Of a stretch of DNA of 64,000 nucleotides, positions 50,888-60,557 are shown piece by piece (the first letter of the stretch is position 1; each line of letters starts with the position of its first letter). A program made the translations under genes and the position numbers. The notes beneath the pieces are model-generated. The model worked only from the letters and a program-made list of their open reading frames with translations. It was not told where the DNA came from and ran no database searches. Origin of the DNA: Candidatus Sericytochromatia bacterium S15B-MN24 CBMW_12 (GTDB lineage Bacteria; Cyanobacteriota; Sericytochromatia; S15B-MN24; UBA4093); contig DAZV01000057.1 of assembly GCA_002083825.1 (NCBI GenBank), forward strand, positions 62,001 to 126,000, in the 5' to 3' direction.

Positions 50888-52032
50888 GCGGCGCTCCCCC
50901 CGCGCTTCAAGAGGCGCAGCTGGGCCTGGCTCTGCCGGGAGACGTTGAGAATCAACCCGACCCCGAAAAGGGTCACCAGCAGGCTGGTTCCCCCCGCGCT
51001 CAGGAACGGAAGCGGGATGCCCGTGGTCGGCAAGACGCCGATCACCACGCCGATGTTGATGAACGCCTGGGCCACGATCAGCGTCGTGAGGCCCACCACC
51101 AGGAGCTGATGATACGGATTGGTCGCTCTTTGGGCAATCGCGAAGCCCCGCTGGCCCAGTGCCAGGAAGAGCAGCACCGTTCCCACGGCTCCGAAGAGGC
51201 CCCATTCCTCGGCGATCACCGCGAAGATGAAGTCCGAATGTTGGATGGGAAGGTAGAAGAGCTTCTGTTTCCCTTGCCCGTAACCCATCCCGAAGAGTCC
51301 GCCCGAGCCGATGGCCAGCAGGGACTGGACGGTCTGGAAGCCGATATCCTTGGGGTACTTCCAGGGGTCGAACACGGCCAGCCAGCGCAGGCGCTGATAC
51401 TCGGTGTTCCATGAGTAGAGGAAGACCGCCATGGACCCCGAGACTGCGAGAAAGGCCATTTTCCAGCTCGAGGCGCCGTTCACCAGGAAGAGCACGAAGC
51501 ACGACGTCGCCAGCATGATCGTGCTGCCCAGGTCCGGCTGAAAGAGGACGAGGCCGAGCAATCCGCCGATCGGCAAGAGCATTTGGCGCTGCTCCTTGAA
51601 CAGGCTCCAGCCTTTCTGCGGATGCCGCGCGAGGAAGTCCGCCATGAACAGCACGAGGGCTATCTTGGCGAAATCCGAGGGCTGGATCGAAAAGGGGCCG
51701 ACCTTCAGCCAGCGGGTGGCTCCGTATACCGTGTGCCCCATCCCGGGAAGGTGGGTGGCTATCAGCAGCAGGGCGGTGAGGATCACGATGGGCTTGGTCA
51801 GCGATCTCAGCCTGTCGAGCGAAAGCACGATGCCGAGTCCCATCGCCGCGAGGCTGACCACGACCACGGCCGCGTGCTTCTTGACGAAGACCAGGGTGTC
51901 CCCGCTCGTCATCACCGCCATGGGGGCCGAGGCGCTCAGGATCATGAAGAAGCCGAATACCGTCAGGACGAGCACGATCGTGAGCAAGGAGAGGTCAGGT
52001 CGCGAGCGCCAGCCCCGATTCAGCCGACTCAT
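50884..52032 (-). CDS. ftsW: Peptidoglycan glycosyltransferase FtsW (SEDS family)
   Basis: The 382-residue protein has ten hydrophobic segments and SEDS motifs: GATRWLKVGPFSIQPSDFAKIALVLFMADFLAR, LFQPDLGSTIML, GSGGLFGMGYGQGKQKLFYLPIQHSDFIFAVIAEEWG and PTTGIPLPFLSAGGTSLL. It polymerises lipid II at the septum with its partner FtsI, encoded upstream in the same operon. It overlaps murD and murG by 4 bases each. Confidence 0.95.
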   Translation of the reverse strand: MSRLNRGWRSRPDLSLLTIVLVLTVFGFFMILSASAPMAVMTSGDTLVFVKKHAAVVVVSLAAMGLGIVLSLDRLRSLTKPIVILTALLLIATHLPGMGHTVYGATRWLKVGPFSIQPSDFAKIALVLFMADFLARHPQKGWSLFKEQRQMLLPIGGLLGLVLFQPDLGSTIMLATSCFVLFLVNGASSWKMAFLAVSGSMAVFLYSWNTEYQRLRWLAVFDPWKYPKDIGFQTVQSLLAIGSGGLFGMGYGQGKQKLFYLPIQHSDFIFAVIAEEWGLFGAVGTVLLFLALGQRGFAIAQRATNPYHQLLVVGLTTLIVAQAFINIGVVIGVLPTTGIPLPFLSAGGTSLLVTLFGVGLILNVSRQSQAQLRLLKRGGSAA

Positions 52033-53417
52033 GCCCGCGTAGCGGCCTCATCCGTCGGGGCGGGTTCCAGCGCCAGGACCTGCTCCTTGAAGTGACGCCC
52101 CCGCTCCTCGTAGTTCTTGAACATATCGAAGCTCGCACAGGCCGGCGAGAAGAGCACGACTCCCCCCGCCACCGCATGCGAGCGGGCCGTCTGCAAGGCT
52201 GCGGGTAGATCGGCGGCCATGCTGATCGTTTCGTACCCCGCGGCCCGCAGCACCCGCTCGAAGTAGGGAGCCGCCTCGCCGATCAGCACGGTATGCGCGA
52301 CCCGCGACGCGACCGCGTCGATCAGGGGCGTGATGGCCCCACCCTTGTCCCGCCCGCCGGCAATGAGCACCAAGGGCTCGGTGAAGCTCTCAATCGCCTT
52401 GACGGTCGAATCGTAATTCGTTCCCTTCGAGTCGTTGTACCACTGCGCCCCGTCGATCATGGCCACCGGCTCGATCCGGTGCTCGACCGCCCGGAATTCC
52501 CTCAGGGTATGCGCGATGGTCCCGGGCGCGATGCCGGCCGCCAGGGCCATGGCCGTCGCCGCCAGGCAGTTCTCGAGGTTGTGCGCGCCGCGCAGCTGAA
52601 TGTCGGCGATGGGAGCCACGGGAACTTCGTCCTCATCTTGGCGCCAGACGATCCAGCCATCCGAGACGACGACTCCCCGGGAAACTCTCCCGCTCAGGCT
52701 GAAGGGAAGCATGCGAGAAGGCAGGGTCTCGATCAAGCCTGCCAGCGCCGGATCATCCGCGTTGATCACGGCCCAGTCCTCCGCGCCTTGCTGCGCGAAG
52801 AGGCGCTTCTTGGCGGCGAAGTACGCCTCGCGCGTCCCGTGCCGGTTGAGGTGATCGTCGGTGAAATTGAGCATGGCCGCGATCCGAGGCCGGAACTGAT
52901 GAACCGTCTCCAGCTGGAAGCTCGAGATCTCGGCGATTAGCCAGTCAACGGGATCCTCGGCAAGGAGGACCAAAGGATGTCCGATGTTGCCGCCGATCGG
53001 AGCGTTGAGGCCCGCCGCCTTGAAGATCTCGCCCACGAGCGTCGTGGTGGTGGTCTTGCCGTTGGTCCCGGTGATGGCGATGATCGGGGCGCCGTGACCG
53101 TCCCTGGCGAGTCGATAGGCCAGTTCGATCTCTCCGATGACCTCCACGCCGTCCGCCTCGGCGGCTTGCAACACCGGCAAGCCAACCGGAACTCCCGGCG
53201 AGACCACGATCAGGTCGGCTTCCATGCACGCGTTGGCATGGCTTCCGGCTTCGATGTCCACGCCTTCGGGTAGCTGAGCCGCCACGTCCTGTAGCTCCTC
53301 GCGCGTTCGCGAGTCGCTGGCGATGACGCGCGCGCCCTTGGAGGCGAGCACCTTCGCGATCGCCAGGCCGCTCTTTCCGAGTCCGAGCACGGCGACCCGC
53401 TTATTCTGCCAGTCCAT
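52029..53417 (-). CDS. murD: UDP-N-acetylmuramoylalanine--D-glutamate ligase
   Basis: MurD adds D-glutamate to UDP-MurNAc-L-Ala. The 462-residue protein has an N-terminal Rossmann-like domain (KRVAVLGLGKSGLAIA), the ATP-binding GTNGKTTTT (about 115), NFTDDHLNRHG, YNDSKGTNYDST and GGRDKGG. GGAGGTG precedes the ATG, 27 bases after mraY. Confidence 0.95.
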   Translation of the reverse strand: MDWQNKRVAVLGLGKSGLAIAKVLASKGARVIASDSRTREELQDVAAQLPEGVDIEAGSHANACMEADLIVVSPGVPVGLPVLQAAEADGVEVIGEIELAYRLARDGHGAPIIAITGTNGKTTTTTLVGEIFKAAGLNAPIGGNIGHPLVLLAEDPVDWLIAEISSFQLETVHQFRPRIAAMLNFTDDHLNRHGTREAYFAAKKRLFAQQGAEDWAVINADDPALAGLIETLPSRMLPFSLSGRVSRGVVVSDGWIVWRQDEDEVPVAPIADIQLRGAHNLENCLAATAMALAAGIAPGTIAHTLREFRAVEHRIEPVAMIDGAQWYNDSKGTNYDSTVKAIESFTEPLVLIAGGRDKGGAITPLIDAVASRVAHTVLIGEAAPYFERVLRAAGYETISMAADLPAALQTARSHAVAGGVVLFSPACASFDMFKNYEERGRHFKEQVLALEPAPTDEAATRA

Positions 53418-53444
53418 GACACCTCCAGGCGGCTGAGCGCCAGA

Positions 53445-54419
53445 TTACAGCAATGCGATGGTCAGCAGGGCCATGAGCCCGCCGACCAAGTAGAAGCGTT
53501 GAACCACCTTGGTCTCGGCCCATCCCGAGAGCTCGAAGTGGTGGTGGATCGGGCTCATCTTGAAGATCCGCTTTCCGGTGGTCTTGAAGGACCAGACCTG
53601 AAGGATCACCGAGAGGGTCTCCATCACGAAGATCACGCCCAGGGGAATCAAGTAGAGTTCCAGGCGGCCCATCACCGCGATCGCCGCGATCGCCCCGCCC
53701 AGTGCCAGGGAACCCGTGTCCCCCATGAAGACTTGTGCCGGATGAGCGTTATACCACAGGAAACCCAAACATCCCCCGATCAGGGTCAGCAGCAGCAGGG
53801 TGATCCCCCCGAGCCCCGCGAAGCTCGCGTACTGAGAAAGCAGCCAGGCAAGGCCCGCGAAGGCGATCGCCATGGTGCCCGCCGCCAGCCCGTCCAGCCC
53901 GTCGGTCAGATTCACCGCGTTGGTCGTCCCCACCATCACCAGGACCAGTAGCGGGTAGTAGAGCCAGCCCAGGTCGAAGAAGGTGTGAAGTCCCGGCACC
54001 ATCACGCTCGTGCCGTGACCCGTCAGCGCCAGGTAGAGCGCGAAGGCGACTCCGATGCCGATTTGACCCGCGAGCTTCTGGCGGGCCGAAAGGCCCTTGT
54101 TCGATCGCTTCTTGATGATCAGGTAATCATCCAGCCATCCCACGAAGGCATAGCCCAGGATCACCCCCATCACGGCCCCGAGATCCCCGTCGGGGCGCCC
54201 TCCCGCAAGGTAGGTGGCGGCCAGGGTGACGATCATGGCGGGCGCCACGATCAGCCAGCCCCCCATGGTGGGAGTTCCCGCCTTGGCATGATGGGATTGA
54301 GGCCCCTCGGCGCGGATGCTCTGGCCGATTTTCCAGGCCTTGAGGTAGGAGATGAAGGGCTTGCCGAGAGCGATCGCCAGGAGCGAGGTCGCCACGAGCG
54401 CGAGCGAAAGCGGGATCAT
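53445..54419 (-). CDS. mraY: Phospho-N-acetylmuramoyl-pentapeptide-transferase
   Basis: MraY makes lipid I by moving phospho-MurNAc-pentapeptide onto undecaprenyl phosphate. The 324-residue protein has ten membrane helices and the motifs HHAKAGTPTMGG, FVGWLDDYLIIKKRSNKGLSARQKLAGQ, NAVNLTDGLDGLAAG and HHHFELSGWAETKVVQRF. The start overlaps the murF stop (ATGA). Confidence 0.96.
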   Translation of the reverse strand: MIPLSLALVATSLLAIALGKPFISYLKAWKIGQSIRAEGPQSHHAKAGTPTMGGWLIVAPAMIVTLAATYLAGGRPDGDLGAVMGVILGYAFVGWLDDYLIIKKRSNKGLSARQKLAGQIGIGVAFALYLALTGHGTSVMVPGLHTFFDLGWLYYPLLVLVMVGTTNAVNLTDGLDGLAAGTMAIAFAGLAWLLSQYASFAGLGGITLLLLTLIGGCLGFLWYNAHPAQVFMGDTGSLALGGAIAAIAVMGRLELYLIPLGVIFVMETLSVILQVWSFKTTGKRIFKMSPIHHHFELSGWAETKVVQRFYLVGGLMALLTIALL

Positions 54420-55789
54420 TGGGGGGAGTTTTTCCCTTCTAGCCGTTGGACGACTTGCGAGATGAGGACTTCCATCTGCATCGAGCGTGAGCCCTTCACG
54501 AAGAGCCGATCGCCGGGCTCGAGCCAGGAGGATAGGACCGCCTCCCCCGCCGCATGGTCTGCCACGTGCTCGGCACGCCCCGGAATCATCTCCGCCACGT
54601 GACGCGCCAGCTCGCCCATGGTCACGACTCCCGCGATGGGAAGCGAGTCGATGAGTTCACCGAGTTCGCGATGTGCCGCGACCCCGTACGCGCCGAGTTC
54701 GCCCATCTGCCCGAGGGCCAGGAAACGTCGTCCCTGGACTTCTTCCCGGCAGAAGGCCCGGATGGCCGCGCGCATGGACTCGGGGTTGGCATTGTAGGTC
54801 TCGTCGACGATCTCCACGCCGGCGACCGTGAACGTCCGGGCGCGCCCCGGCAATGCCTCGGGAGCAATCGATAGCGTCTCGGGCAGTTCGAGTCCCAGGT
54901 GCCAGGCCGTGGCGATGGCGGCTAAGGCATTGGCGCGATGATGATCGCCCAGGAAGGGCAGGGTCACGCGCGAGGAACCGGCTTCCTGCTTGGGACCTGC
55001 TTGCCAGCGCGCCTGGAAGGTTCGGCCGTTGCCTTCGCCCCAGACCGTGGCCTGGGGATCGGCGAGGCTGAAGCTGATGACGCTGCCGGCATGCTCCGCG
55101 GCCTGCGCCATGACCCAGTCGTCGTCGTGGTTGAGGACCGCGGCCATGGCGGGGCCGCCGATCCGGAGCAGTTCGGCCTTGGCCCGGGCGATCGCCTCTC
55201 GGCTGCCCAGCCGCCCGATGTGGGCCGTCCCGATGTTGGTGAGGATGCCCACGTTGGGGCGGGCGATGGAGGTCAGGTAGGCTATTTCGCCGGGCCCGCG
55301 CATGCCCATCTCCAGCACGCAGGCCCGGCTCGCGGAGGTCATCTCCAGGAGGGTGCGCGGGAGACCGACCTCGTTGTTGTAGTTGGCATGGGTCTTGCCC
55401 ACCGGCATGAACTGCCCCAGGAGGCTCGCCACCATCTCCTTGGTCGAGGTCTTCCCGGAACTCCCCGTGACCGCCACGACCGTCAGGCCGAGCTTTTCGC
55501 GCCAGTAGCGGGCGATGTCCCCGTAGGAAGCGAGCGTATCCGGCACCCGGATGGTGCCGAGTCCCGCGGGGGCCTCCACGTCGCGACCGACCAGGGCCAC
55601 CGTCGCGCCCCGTTGCTGGGCCTCGTCGAGGAAGTCATGGCCGTCGAACTTGTCGCCCTTCAGCGGGACGTAGAGCGAGCCCGGCAAGATCGAGCGCGTA
55701 TCGGTCGAGATTCCGCTGAGCGGACCGTTGGAGAGACCGGCGGAGGGAGTGCCGCCGGTAGCCTTGAGGACGTCTTCGAGTCCTAGCAC
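54416..55789 (-). CDS. murF: UDP-N-acetylmuramoyl-tripeptide--D-alanyl-D-alanine ligase
   Basis: MurF completes the pentapeptide. The 457-residue protein has ISTDTRSILPGSLYVPLKGDKFDGHDFL, the ATP-binding GSSGKTSTKE (about 107), NYNNEVGLP, DETYNANPESM and KGSRSMQME. The GTG start overlaps the murE stop. No ddl gene for D-Ala-D-Ala is visible in the window. Confidence 0.95.
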   Translation of the reverse strand: MLGLEDVLKATGGTPSAGLSNGPLSGISTDTRSILPGSLYVPLKGDKFDGHDFLDEAQQRGATVALVGRDVEAPAGLGTIRVPDTLASYGDIARYWREKLGLTVVAVTGSSGKTSTKEMVASLLGQFMPVGKTHANYNNEVGLPRTLLEMTSASRACVLEMGMRGPGEIAYLTSIARPNVGILTNIGTAHIGRLGSREAIARAKAELLRIGGPAMAAVLNHDDDWVMAQAAEHAGSVISFSLADPQATVWGEGNGRTFQARWQAGPKQEAGSSRVTLPFLGDHHRANALAAIATAWHLGLELPETLSIAPEALPGRARTFTVAGVEIVDETYNANPESMRAAIRAFCREEVQGRRFLALGQMGELGAYGVAAHRELGELIDSLPIAGVVTMGELARHVAEMIPGRAEHVADHAAGEAVLSSWLEPGDRLFVKGSRSMQMEVLISQVVQRLEGKNSPQ

Positions 55790-57288
55790 TTGGATCCCGT
55801 CCTCTTGGCCAGCGCCGCTCGGGCGACTTCCCGGTCGTCGAAGTGAACGGTCCGATCGGCAAAGATTTGGTAGGTTTCGTGCCCCTTGCCGGCGACGACC
55901 ACGACGTCCCCGGCCCGGGCCTCGGCGATGGCCAGCGAGATGGCCTTTTCGCGATCCGCTTCCATGGTGAAGGCGCCCGTGATGCCCGTGGCCACCTCCG
56001 ACAGGATCGCCTGAGGATCCTCGGTTCGGGGGTTGTCGGAGGTCAGGAAGACGCCGTCCGCGAGGCGTCCGGCGATTTCGCCCATCTGGGAGCGTTTGCC
56101 CTTGTCGCGATCGCCCCCGCAGCCGAAGACCAGGATCAGTCGGTTACGCGTGAAGGCGCGGGCCGTTTTCAGGATGTTCGACAGGCCGTCTGGTGTGTGA
56201 GCGTAGTCGACCAGCACGCTGAACGGATCCTCGGGCCCGGTCACCAGTTCGACCCGGCCGGGCACCCCGCGCATGCGTTCCAGCCCCGCGACGCACGTCG
56301 CGAGGGGGATCCCCAGGCCAAGGGCGCAACCGATGGCCGCCAGGGCGTTCGAGACGTTGAAGTGGCCCGGCAGCCGCAGCGTGACGCCCTGTTCGCCGAA
56401 GGGAGTGACGACTTTCCAGCGCGACCCCACGGCCGTGAGCTGCAGGTCCTCGGCGCGAAGCTCGGCAGGATGGCCGGAGGCCGAATATCCGAGCACCGGA
56501 ACGCGGGCTTGTTTTCCCATCGTCTCGCCTGCGGGATCGTCGAGATTGACGGCGACCCCCCGGAATCCCGAGGAGGGATCGATCATGCCGAAGAGCTTGG
56601 CCTTGGCCTTGGCGTAGGCCTCCATCGTCTGGTGATAGTCCAGGTGATCTTGGGTGAGGTTGGTGAAGGCCGCCGCGTCGAAGTCGGTATGCGCCACTCG
56701 CAGCTGGTCGAGCGCATGGGACGAGACCTCCATGACCACCGCGTTGACGCCCCCTCGCTTCATGCGGGCGAAGAGGCCTTGAAGTTCCAGGGCCTGAGGG
56801 GTGGTGTGGCCCGTTTCGAGGGTCTGCGAGGCTCCGCCTTCCTGGTAGCGGCCGCCGAGCGTCCCGATGAGCCCGGTGGAGCGGCCCGCCTCCTGGAGAA
56901 TGGCCTCGATGATGTGTGTCGTGGTGGTCTTGCCGTTGGTGCCGGTGACCCCGATGACTTCCATGGCCCGGGAGGGATGGCCGTAGTGCTCGGCGGCGAG
57001 CCATGCGAGGGCTTCGCGCGTATCCGTGGCATGAAAGACGGGCACGCCGAAGTCCCGGGATGCACCCTTCCAGCCGACATCGACCAGGAGGGCGCGAGCC
57101 CCTTGGGCTATCGCCTGATCGAGATGGTCATGGCCATCCGTGGTCAATCCCTTGAGCGCGACGAAGATGTCGCCGCTCTGAACGCGGCGGGAGTCGTAGG
57201 CGATGCCCGTGACGTCGAGGGAGCCTGGCCCGTCGCCCATGAGCGAGAGGCCCGAGGGGTAACGGCTGTCGATGTCAGCGAGTCGCAT
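55783..57288 (-). CDS. murE: UDP-N-acetylmuramoyl-tripeptide synthetase, meso-diaminopimelate type
   Basis: The 501-residue protein has YDSRRVQSGDIFVALKG, GTNGKTTTTH (about 116), MEVSSHALDQLR, NLTQDHLDYH, DYAHTPDGL, GCGGDRDKGKR and DNPRTEDP. The DNPR signature is associated with meso-diaminopimelate as the third residue, so the wall is predicted to be A1-gamma type. GGAGG precedes the ATG, and the start lies 14 bases inside ftsI. Confidence 0.95.
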   Translation of the reverse strand: MRLADIDSRYPSGLSLMGDGPGSLDVTGIAYDSRRVQSGDIFVALKGLTTDGHDHLDQAIAQGARALLVDVGWKGASRDFGVPVFHATDTREALAWLAAEHYGHPSRAMEVIGVTGTNGKTTTTHIIEAILQEAGRSTGLIGTLGGRYQEGGASQTLETGHTTPQALELQGLFARMKRGGVNAVVMEVSSHALDQLRVAHTDFDAAAFTNLTQDHLDYHQTMEAYAKAKAKLFGMIDPSSGFRGVAVNLDDPAGETMGKQARVPVLGYSASGHPAELRAEDLQLTAVGSRWKVVTPFGEQGVTLRLPGHFNVSNALAAIGCALGLGIPLATCVAGLERMRGVPGRVELVTGPEDPFSVLVDYAHTPDGLSNILKTARAFTRNRLILVFGCGGDRDKGKRSQMGEIAGRLADGVFLTSDNPRTEDPQAILSEVATGITGAFTMEADREKAISLAIAEARAGDVVVVAGKGHETYQIFADRTVHFDDREVARAALAKRTGSKC

Positions 57289-59029
57289 TCTTGGCCTCCG
57301 CTTGGACGTTGTTTTGGGGCTCGCCCACTTGGGGCTTGGGAACCACCCCGAGGACCCTCAGGGTATCGGCGGTCACCGCCTTGAAGAGCGGAGCCGCGGT
57401 CTGGCTCGCGTAGTGGGCGTTCTGCGGGCTGTCCAGCAGGGCGAGAACCACGATTCGAGGTTGCTCCGCCGGAACGAAGCCGATGAACGACGACATGACG
57501 TCTCGCGAGTAGCCGCCACCCGACTCCTTGGCCTTGTTGGCGGTCCCGGTTTTGCCCGCCACATTATACCCCGGAATCCCCGCCGCCGCACCGGTCCCGG
57601 CGTCCACCACGCTCTGCATCATGGTGAGCATCCGGCGCGCCGTTTCCGGCGAGATGGCCTGGCGTGCCGGAGTCGGAGGAAATTCCCGGATCACGTCCCC
57701 CTTGGGCGACTGGATCCGCTGGATGATCCGCGGCGCATGGTAGGCCCCACCGTTGGCGAGGCTCGCCGCCGCCGTCAGGATCTGAAGGGGAGTGACCGAC
57801 AGCGAGTAGCCGTACGAAAGCGAGGCCTGGGTGATCGGCTTCCAGGGGAGTTTCGGCAGCCGACCTCGCCCCTCGCCCTTGATCCCGGAGTCGGTGTCGC
57901 GCCCGAAGCCGAATCTGACCAGTGCGTCCCGATGCTCTTGGGGGGTCATGCGCTGGCCGATCTGAATGCTTCCCACGTTGGAGGAAACCTCCAGGATGTC
58001 CGCGGGGCTGAGCTGACGCACCTCCGGCGGGGCATCGTGATCCGAGATCCGATGCTTGCCGATGGTCAGCGAGGGACCGCAGGCGAATCGCTCGTTCAGC
58101 CGAATTCGATCCAGATCCAGGGCGGCTGCGATGGTGAACATCTTCATCGTCGAGCCCGGTTCGTAAGTGTCCTTGGCGGCCCAGTTCTTGATGGTCTGCC
58201 AATCGGCGTCCTGGTAGCGGTTCGGATCGTAGGTGGGATGGGTCGCAAACGCCAGGAGATCCCCGTTGGAGGGATCCATGATCAGCACGGCGCCACGCTT
58301 GGCCTGCAGCTTTTCCACCGAGAGCGCGAGTTCGCGTTCGGCCACATGCTGGATGCGTTCGTCCATGGTGAGCACGATCTTGACCCCGTCGGTGAGCACG
58401 CTTTCGAGCGGGGATCCCGCGTTCTCCCGCAGAAGCTCCCGACCGCGCGCGTCGACCTGGATCAGCAGCTTCTCGGAGTCGCCGCGCAGCATGTCCTCGA
58501 AGTCATGTTCGATGCCGGCCAACCCTTGGTTATCGATTCCCACGAAGCCAATCAGATTGGCGGCCAGGGTATCCTTGGGGTAGACCCGCTTCTTCTCGCG
58601 CAGCGTCCCGATTCCGGGAATCCGCAGGGCGCGAACGGTCTTCGCCACGTTCTGGTCGTCGAGCTGACGCGAGAGCCAGCGCCAGTGGCGCCCCGTGAGT
58701 CGGTTCTCCAGTTCGGAAACGGGCATGCCGATAACCGGCGAGAGTTTTCGGGCGATCGCTCCCGGGCTGTCCTCGAACTCCGAGGGCTGCGCGTATATCG
58801 ACCACGCGTTCACCGAAACCGCCAGCTCCTGGCCCTCCCGGTCGACGATCTCGCCGCGCACCGTCGCCAGATCGATCGCCTTCGTGCGCTGATCACGCGC
58901 CTGTGCGGCCAGCTTGGGGGCGTCCCAGATCTGGAGAACGGCAAGGCGCCCGACCAGGATCACCGCGGCAAAACTCAGCGCCGTGTAGATCCAGTTGCTG
59001 CGCGAGCGGATGGTCTGGGCGCGGCCCAT
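57275..59029 (-). CDS. ftsI: Septal transpeptidase FtsI (PBP3-type)
   Basis: The 584-residue class B penicillin-binding protein has one N-terminal membrane helix (WIYTALSFAAVILVGRLAVLQIW) and a PBP dimer domain starting at RGEIVDREGQELAVS. The transpeptidase domain has S-x-x-K in EPGSTMKMF (about 285), SSN in EVSSNVG and KTG in VAGKTGTAN. No PASTA domain is present. It cross-links septal peptidoglycan with FtsW. Start and ftsL stop overlap. Confidence 0.95.
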   Translation of the reverse strand: MGRAQTIRSRSNWIYTALSFAAVILVGRLAVLQIWDAPKLAAQARDQRTKAIDLATVRGEIVDREGQELAVSVNAWSIYAQPSEFEDSPGAIARKLSPVIGMPVSELENRLTGRHWRWLSRQLDDQNVAKTVRALRIPGIGTLREKKRVYPKDTLAANLIGFVGIDNQGLAGIEHDFEDMLRGDSEKLLIQVDARGRELLRENAGSPLESVLTDGVKIVLTMDERIQHVAERELALSVEKLQAKRGAVLIMDPSNGDLLAFATHPTYDPNRYQDADWQTIKNWAAKDTYEPGSTMKMFTIAAALDLDRIRLNERFACGPSLTIGKHRISDHDAPPEVRQLSPADILEVSSNVGSIQIGQRMTPQEHRDALVRFGFGRDTDSGIKGEGRGRLPKLPWKPITQASLSYGYSLSVTPLQILTAAASLANGGAYHAPRIIQRIQSPKGDVIREFPPTPARQAISPETARRMLTMMQSVVDAGTGAAAGIPGYNVAGKTGTANKAKESGGGYSRDVMSSFIGFVPAEQPRIVVLALLDSPQNAHYASQTAAPLFKAVTADTLRVLGVVPKPQVGEPQNNVQAEAKNATR

Positions 59030-59478
59030 TAGTAGCCCTCTGGTGCTCCGAAAGGGGCACGAGCAAGACGGGTCTTGATAGCGAAGGGAGCGGGGGGAGC
59101 CACGTAGAGCGCACTTTCCGGACGAACCATGCCGAGCGCCTTGGCGCTCTTCTCGATCTGATCCAGGGACTGAACCCTGGCCAACTCGGTGCGAAGGCGT
59201 ACCAGAGCCTGCCGGTTCTCCCGGATCTCGCTCTGCATGCGGGAAAGCCCGGCTTCCTGCATGACCGTGGCGGTGTAGAGGGCCACATTGATGCCTATCA
59301 GGGCGAAGAGCAGCGTCTCGAGGCCGAGCTTACGCTTCTTCGGCTGGCTTTCGAGAACCGTCCACGGCTCCCGCTCTTCCACCGGGGCCGTCCGAGGCTG
59401 GTTGACGTGCGGCAACGCCAAGGGGAGTGTCTCGATCCGCCGGACCAGGGCATTTTCCTTCTTGACGGGCTCTGCCAT
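59029..59478 (-). CDS. ftsL: FtsL/DivIC-like bitopic division protein
   Basis: The 149-residue protein has a 55-residue basic cytoplasmic part, one membrane helix (LETLLFALIGINVALYTATVM) and a periplasmic coiled coil (LSRMQSEIRENRQALVRLRTELARVQSLDQIEKSAKALGMVRPESALYV) ending in the typical GM.xP motif. Sequence is poorly conserved in this family, so the call rests on topology and position between rsmH and ftsI. It would activate FtsWI as part of the FtsQLB complex. Confidence 0.85.
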   Translation of the reverse strand: MAEPVKKENALVRRIETLPLALPHVNQPRTAPVEEREPWTVLESQPKKRKLGLETLLFALIGINVALYTATVMQEAGLSRMQSEIRENRQALVRLRTELARVQSLDQIEKSAKALGMVRPESALYVAPPAPFAIKTRLARAPFGAPEGY

Positions 59479-59533
59479 CGCTCTTCCCCTAAGCTCATCG
59501 TCGCGCGGTCCAAAGCGCTCCTGGTAGGACCTT

Positions 59534-60460
59534 CTAAATCCGTTCGGCTACCCGCAGCTTGGCCGAACGTGAACGGGGATTGACCCGGATCTCGTCCTCT
59601 GAGGCCTCGACGGGCTTCGTCGTGATCACCTTGGCCGTCGAAACCTTCCCGCAGACGCACATGGGAAACTTCGGCGGGCAGACGCACGTCTTGGCCATGT
59701 CCCGGAAGACCGTCTTGACGATCCGATCCTCCAGCGAGTGGAAACTGATGACCGCGAGCCGTCCTCCCGGGGCGAGCTTGGCCAGCGCTGCCGGTAGAAC
59801 CTGCTCGAGCACCTCGAGTTCCCGGTTCACCGCGATCCTCAGGGCCTGGAAGGTCCGGGTCGCGGGGTGGATGCCCCCCGCCTTGAAGTAAGGGATCACC
59901 CTTTCGATGGTCTCCGCCAGCTCCCGCGTCGTCCGGAAGGGCTTGTCTTCCCGCCGCTTGATCATGGCGCGCACGATGGCACGTGATTGCCGTTCCTCCC
60001 CGTACTTGAAGAGGATGTCGACGAGTTCCCGTTCGGGGAGCTCATTGACCAGTGTCGCGGCGCTGGGGCCAACGTCTCCCATCCGCATGTCGAGGGGACC
60101 CTCGAGGCGGAAGCTGAAGCCGCGTTCGGCGGTGTCCAGCTGATGGGAGGAGACTCCCAGGTCCAGTAGAATCCCGTCCAGCGGCGGAAGATCCCAGCTC
60201 GGCAGCACCTCCGCGAAGTTGCCGAGACGCAGTTCGAAGGGGTTGCCCACCTCGCCGAGGCGTTCTTCGGCCACCTTCAGGGCCGCGGGATCCTGGTCGA
60301 TTCCGTAGACGCAACCCTCAGGCCCTACGCGGGACAGCAGGGCCTTGGCATGACCGGCTCCCCCGATGGTTCCATCCAGGAACTTCCCGCCTGGAGCGGG
60401 ACGAAGCAGGTCGAGGACCTCTTCCAAGAGCACGGAAACATGGTGGAATCCGCCGTCCAT
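59534..60460 (-). CDS. rsmH: 16S rRNA (cytosine(1402)-N(4))-methyltransferase
   Basis: RsmH (MraW) methylates C1402 in the ribosomal P site. The 308-residue protein has HHVSVLLEEVLDLL, the SAM-binding DGTIGGAGHAKALL, GIDQDP, LLDLGVSSHQLDTAERGFSF and FHSLEDRIVK. I choose ATG 60460, with GAGGGAGAG upstream. GTG 60463 is also possible. It is the first protein gene of the division cluster. mraZ, usually in front of it, is absent, and the RNase P RNA gene takes that place. Confidence 0.95.
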   Translation of the reverse strand: MDGGFHHVSVLLEEVLDLLRPAPGGKFLDGTIGGAGHAKALLSRVGPEGCVYGIDQDPAALKVAEERLGEVGNPFELRLGNFAEVLPSWDLPPLDGILLDLGVSSHQLDTAERGFSFRLEGPLDMRMGDVGPSAATLVNELPERELVDILFKYGEERQSRAIVRAMIKRREDKPFRTTRELAETIERVIPYFKAGGIHPATRTFQALRIAVNRELEVLEQVLPAALAKLAPGGRLAVISFHSLEDRIVKTVFRDMAKTCVCPPKFPMCVCGKVSTAKVITTKPVEASEDEIRVNPRSRSAKLRVAERI

Positions 60461-60526
60461 CACCCTACACTCTCCCTCGGATGGGGTCTGTGACCCCCGC
60501 CACACGCGCCTGCGACGCGCTGTCAA

Positions 60527-60557
60527 AGTAAAAGGGGGCATCCTGCGGGATGCCCCC
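60527..60557 (-). terminator. Rho-independent terminator of rnpB
   Basis: On the minus strand GGGGGCATCC and GGATGCCCCC (60534-60557) form a 10-bp perfect stem around CGCA, followed by TTTTACTTT. It directly follows the 3' end of the RNase P RNA and precedes rsmH. Confidence 0.85.

Noticed and set aside
60521-60526. TTGACA on the minus strand as a promoter for rsmH
   Set aside because: No -10-like hexamer lies 15-19 bases downstream. It probably only forms part of the sequence after the rnpB terminator.
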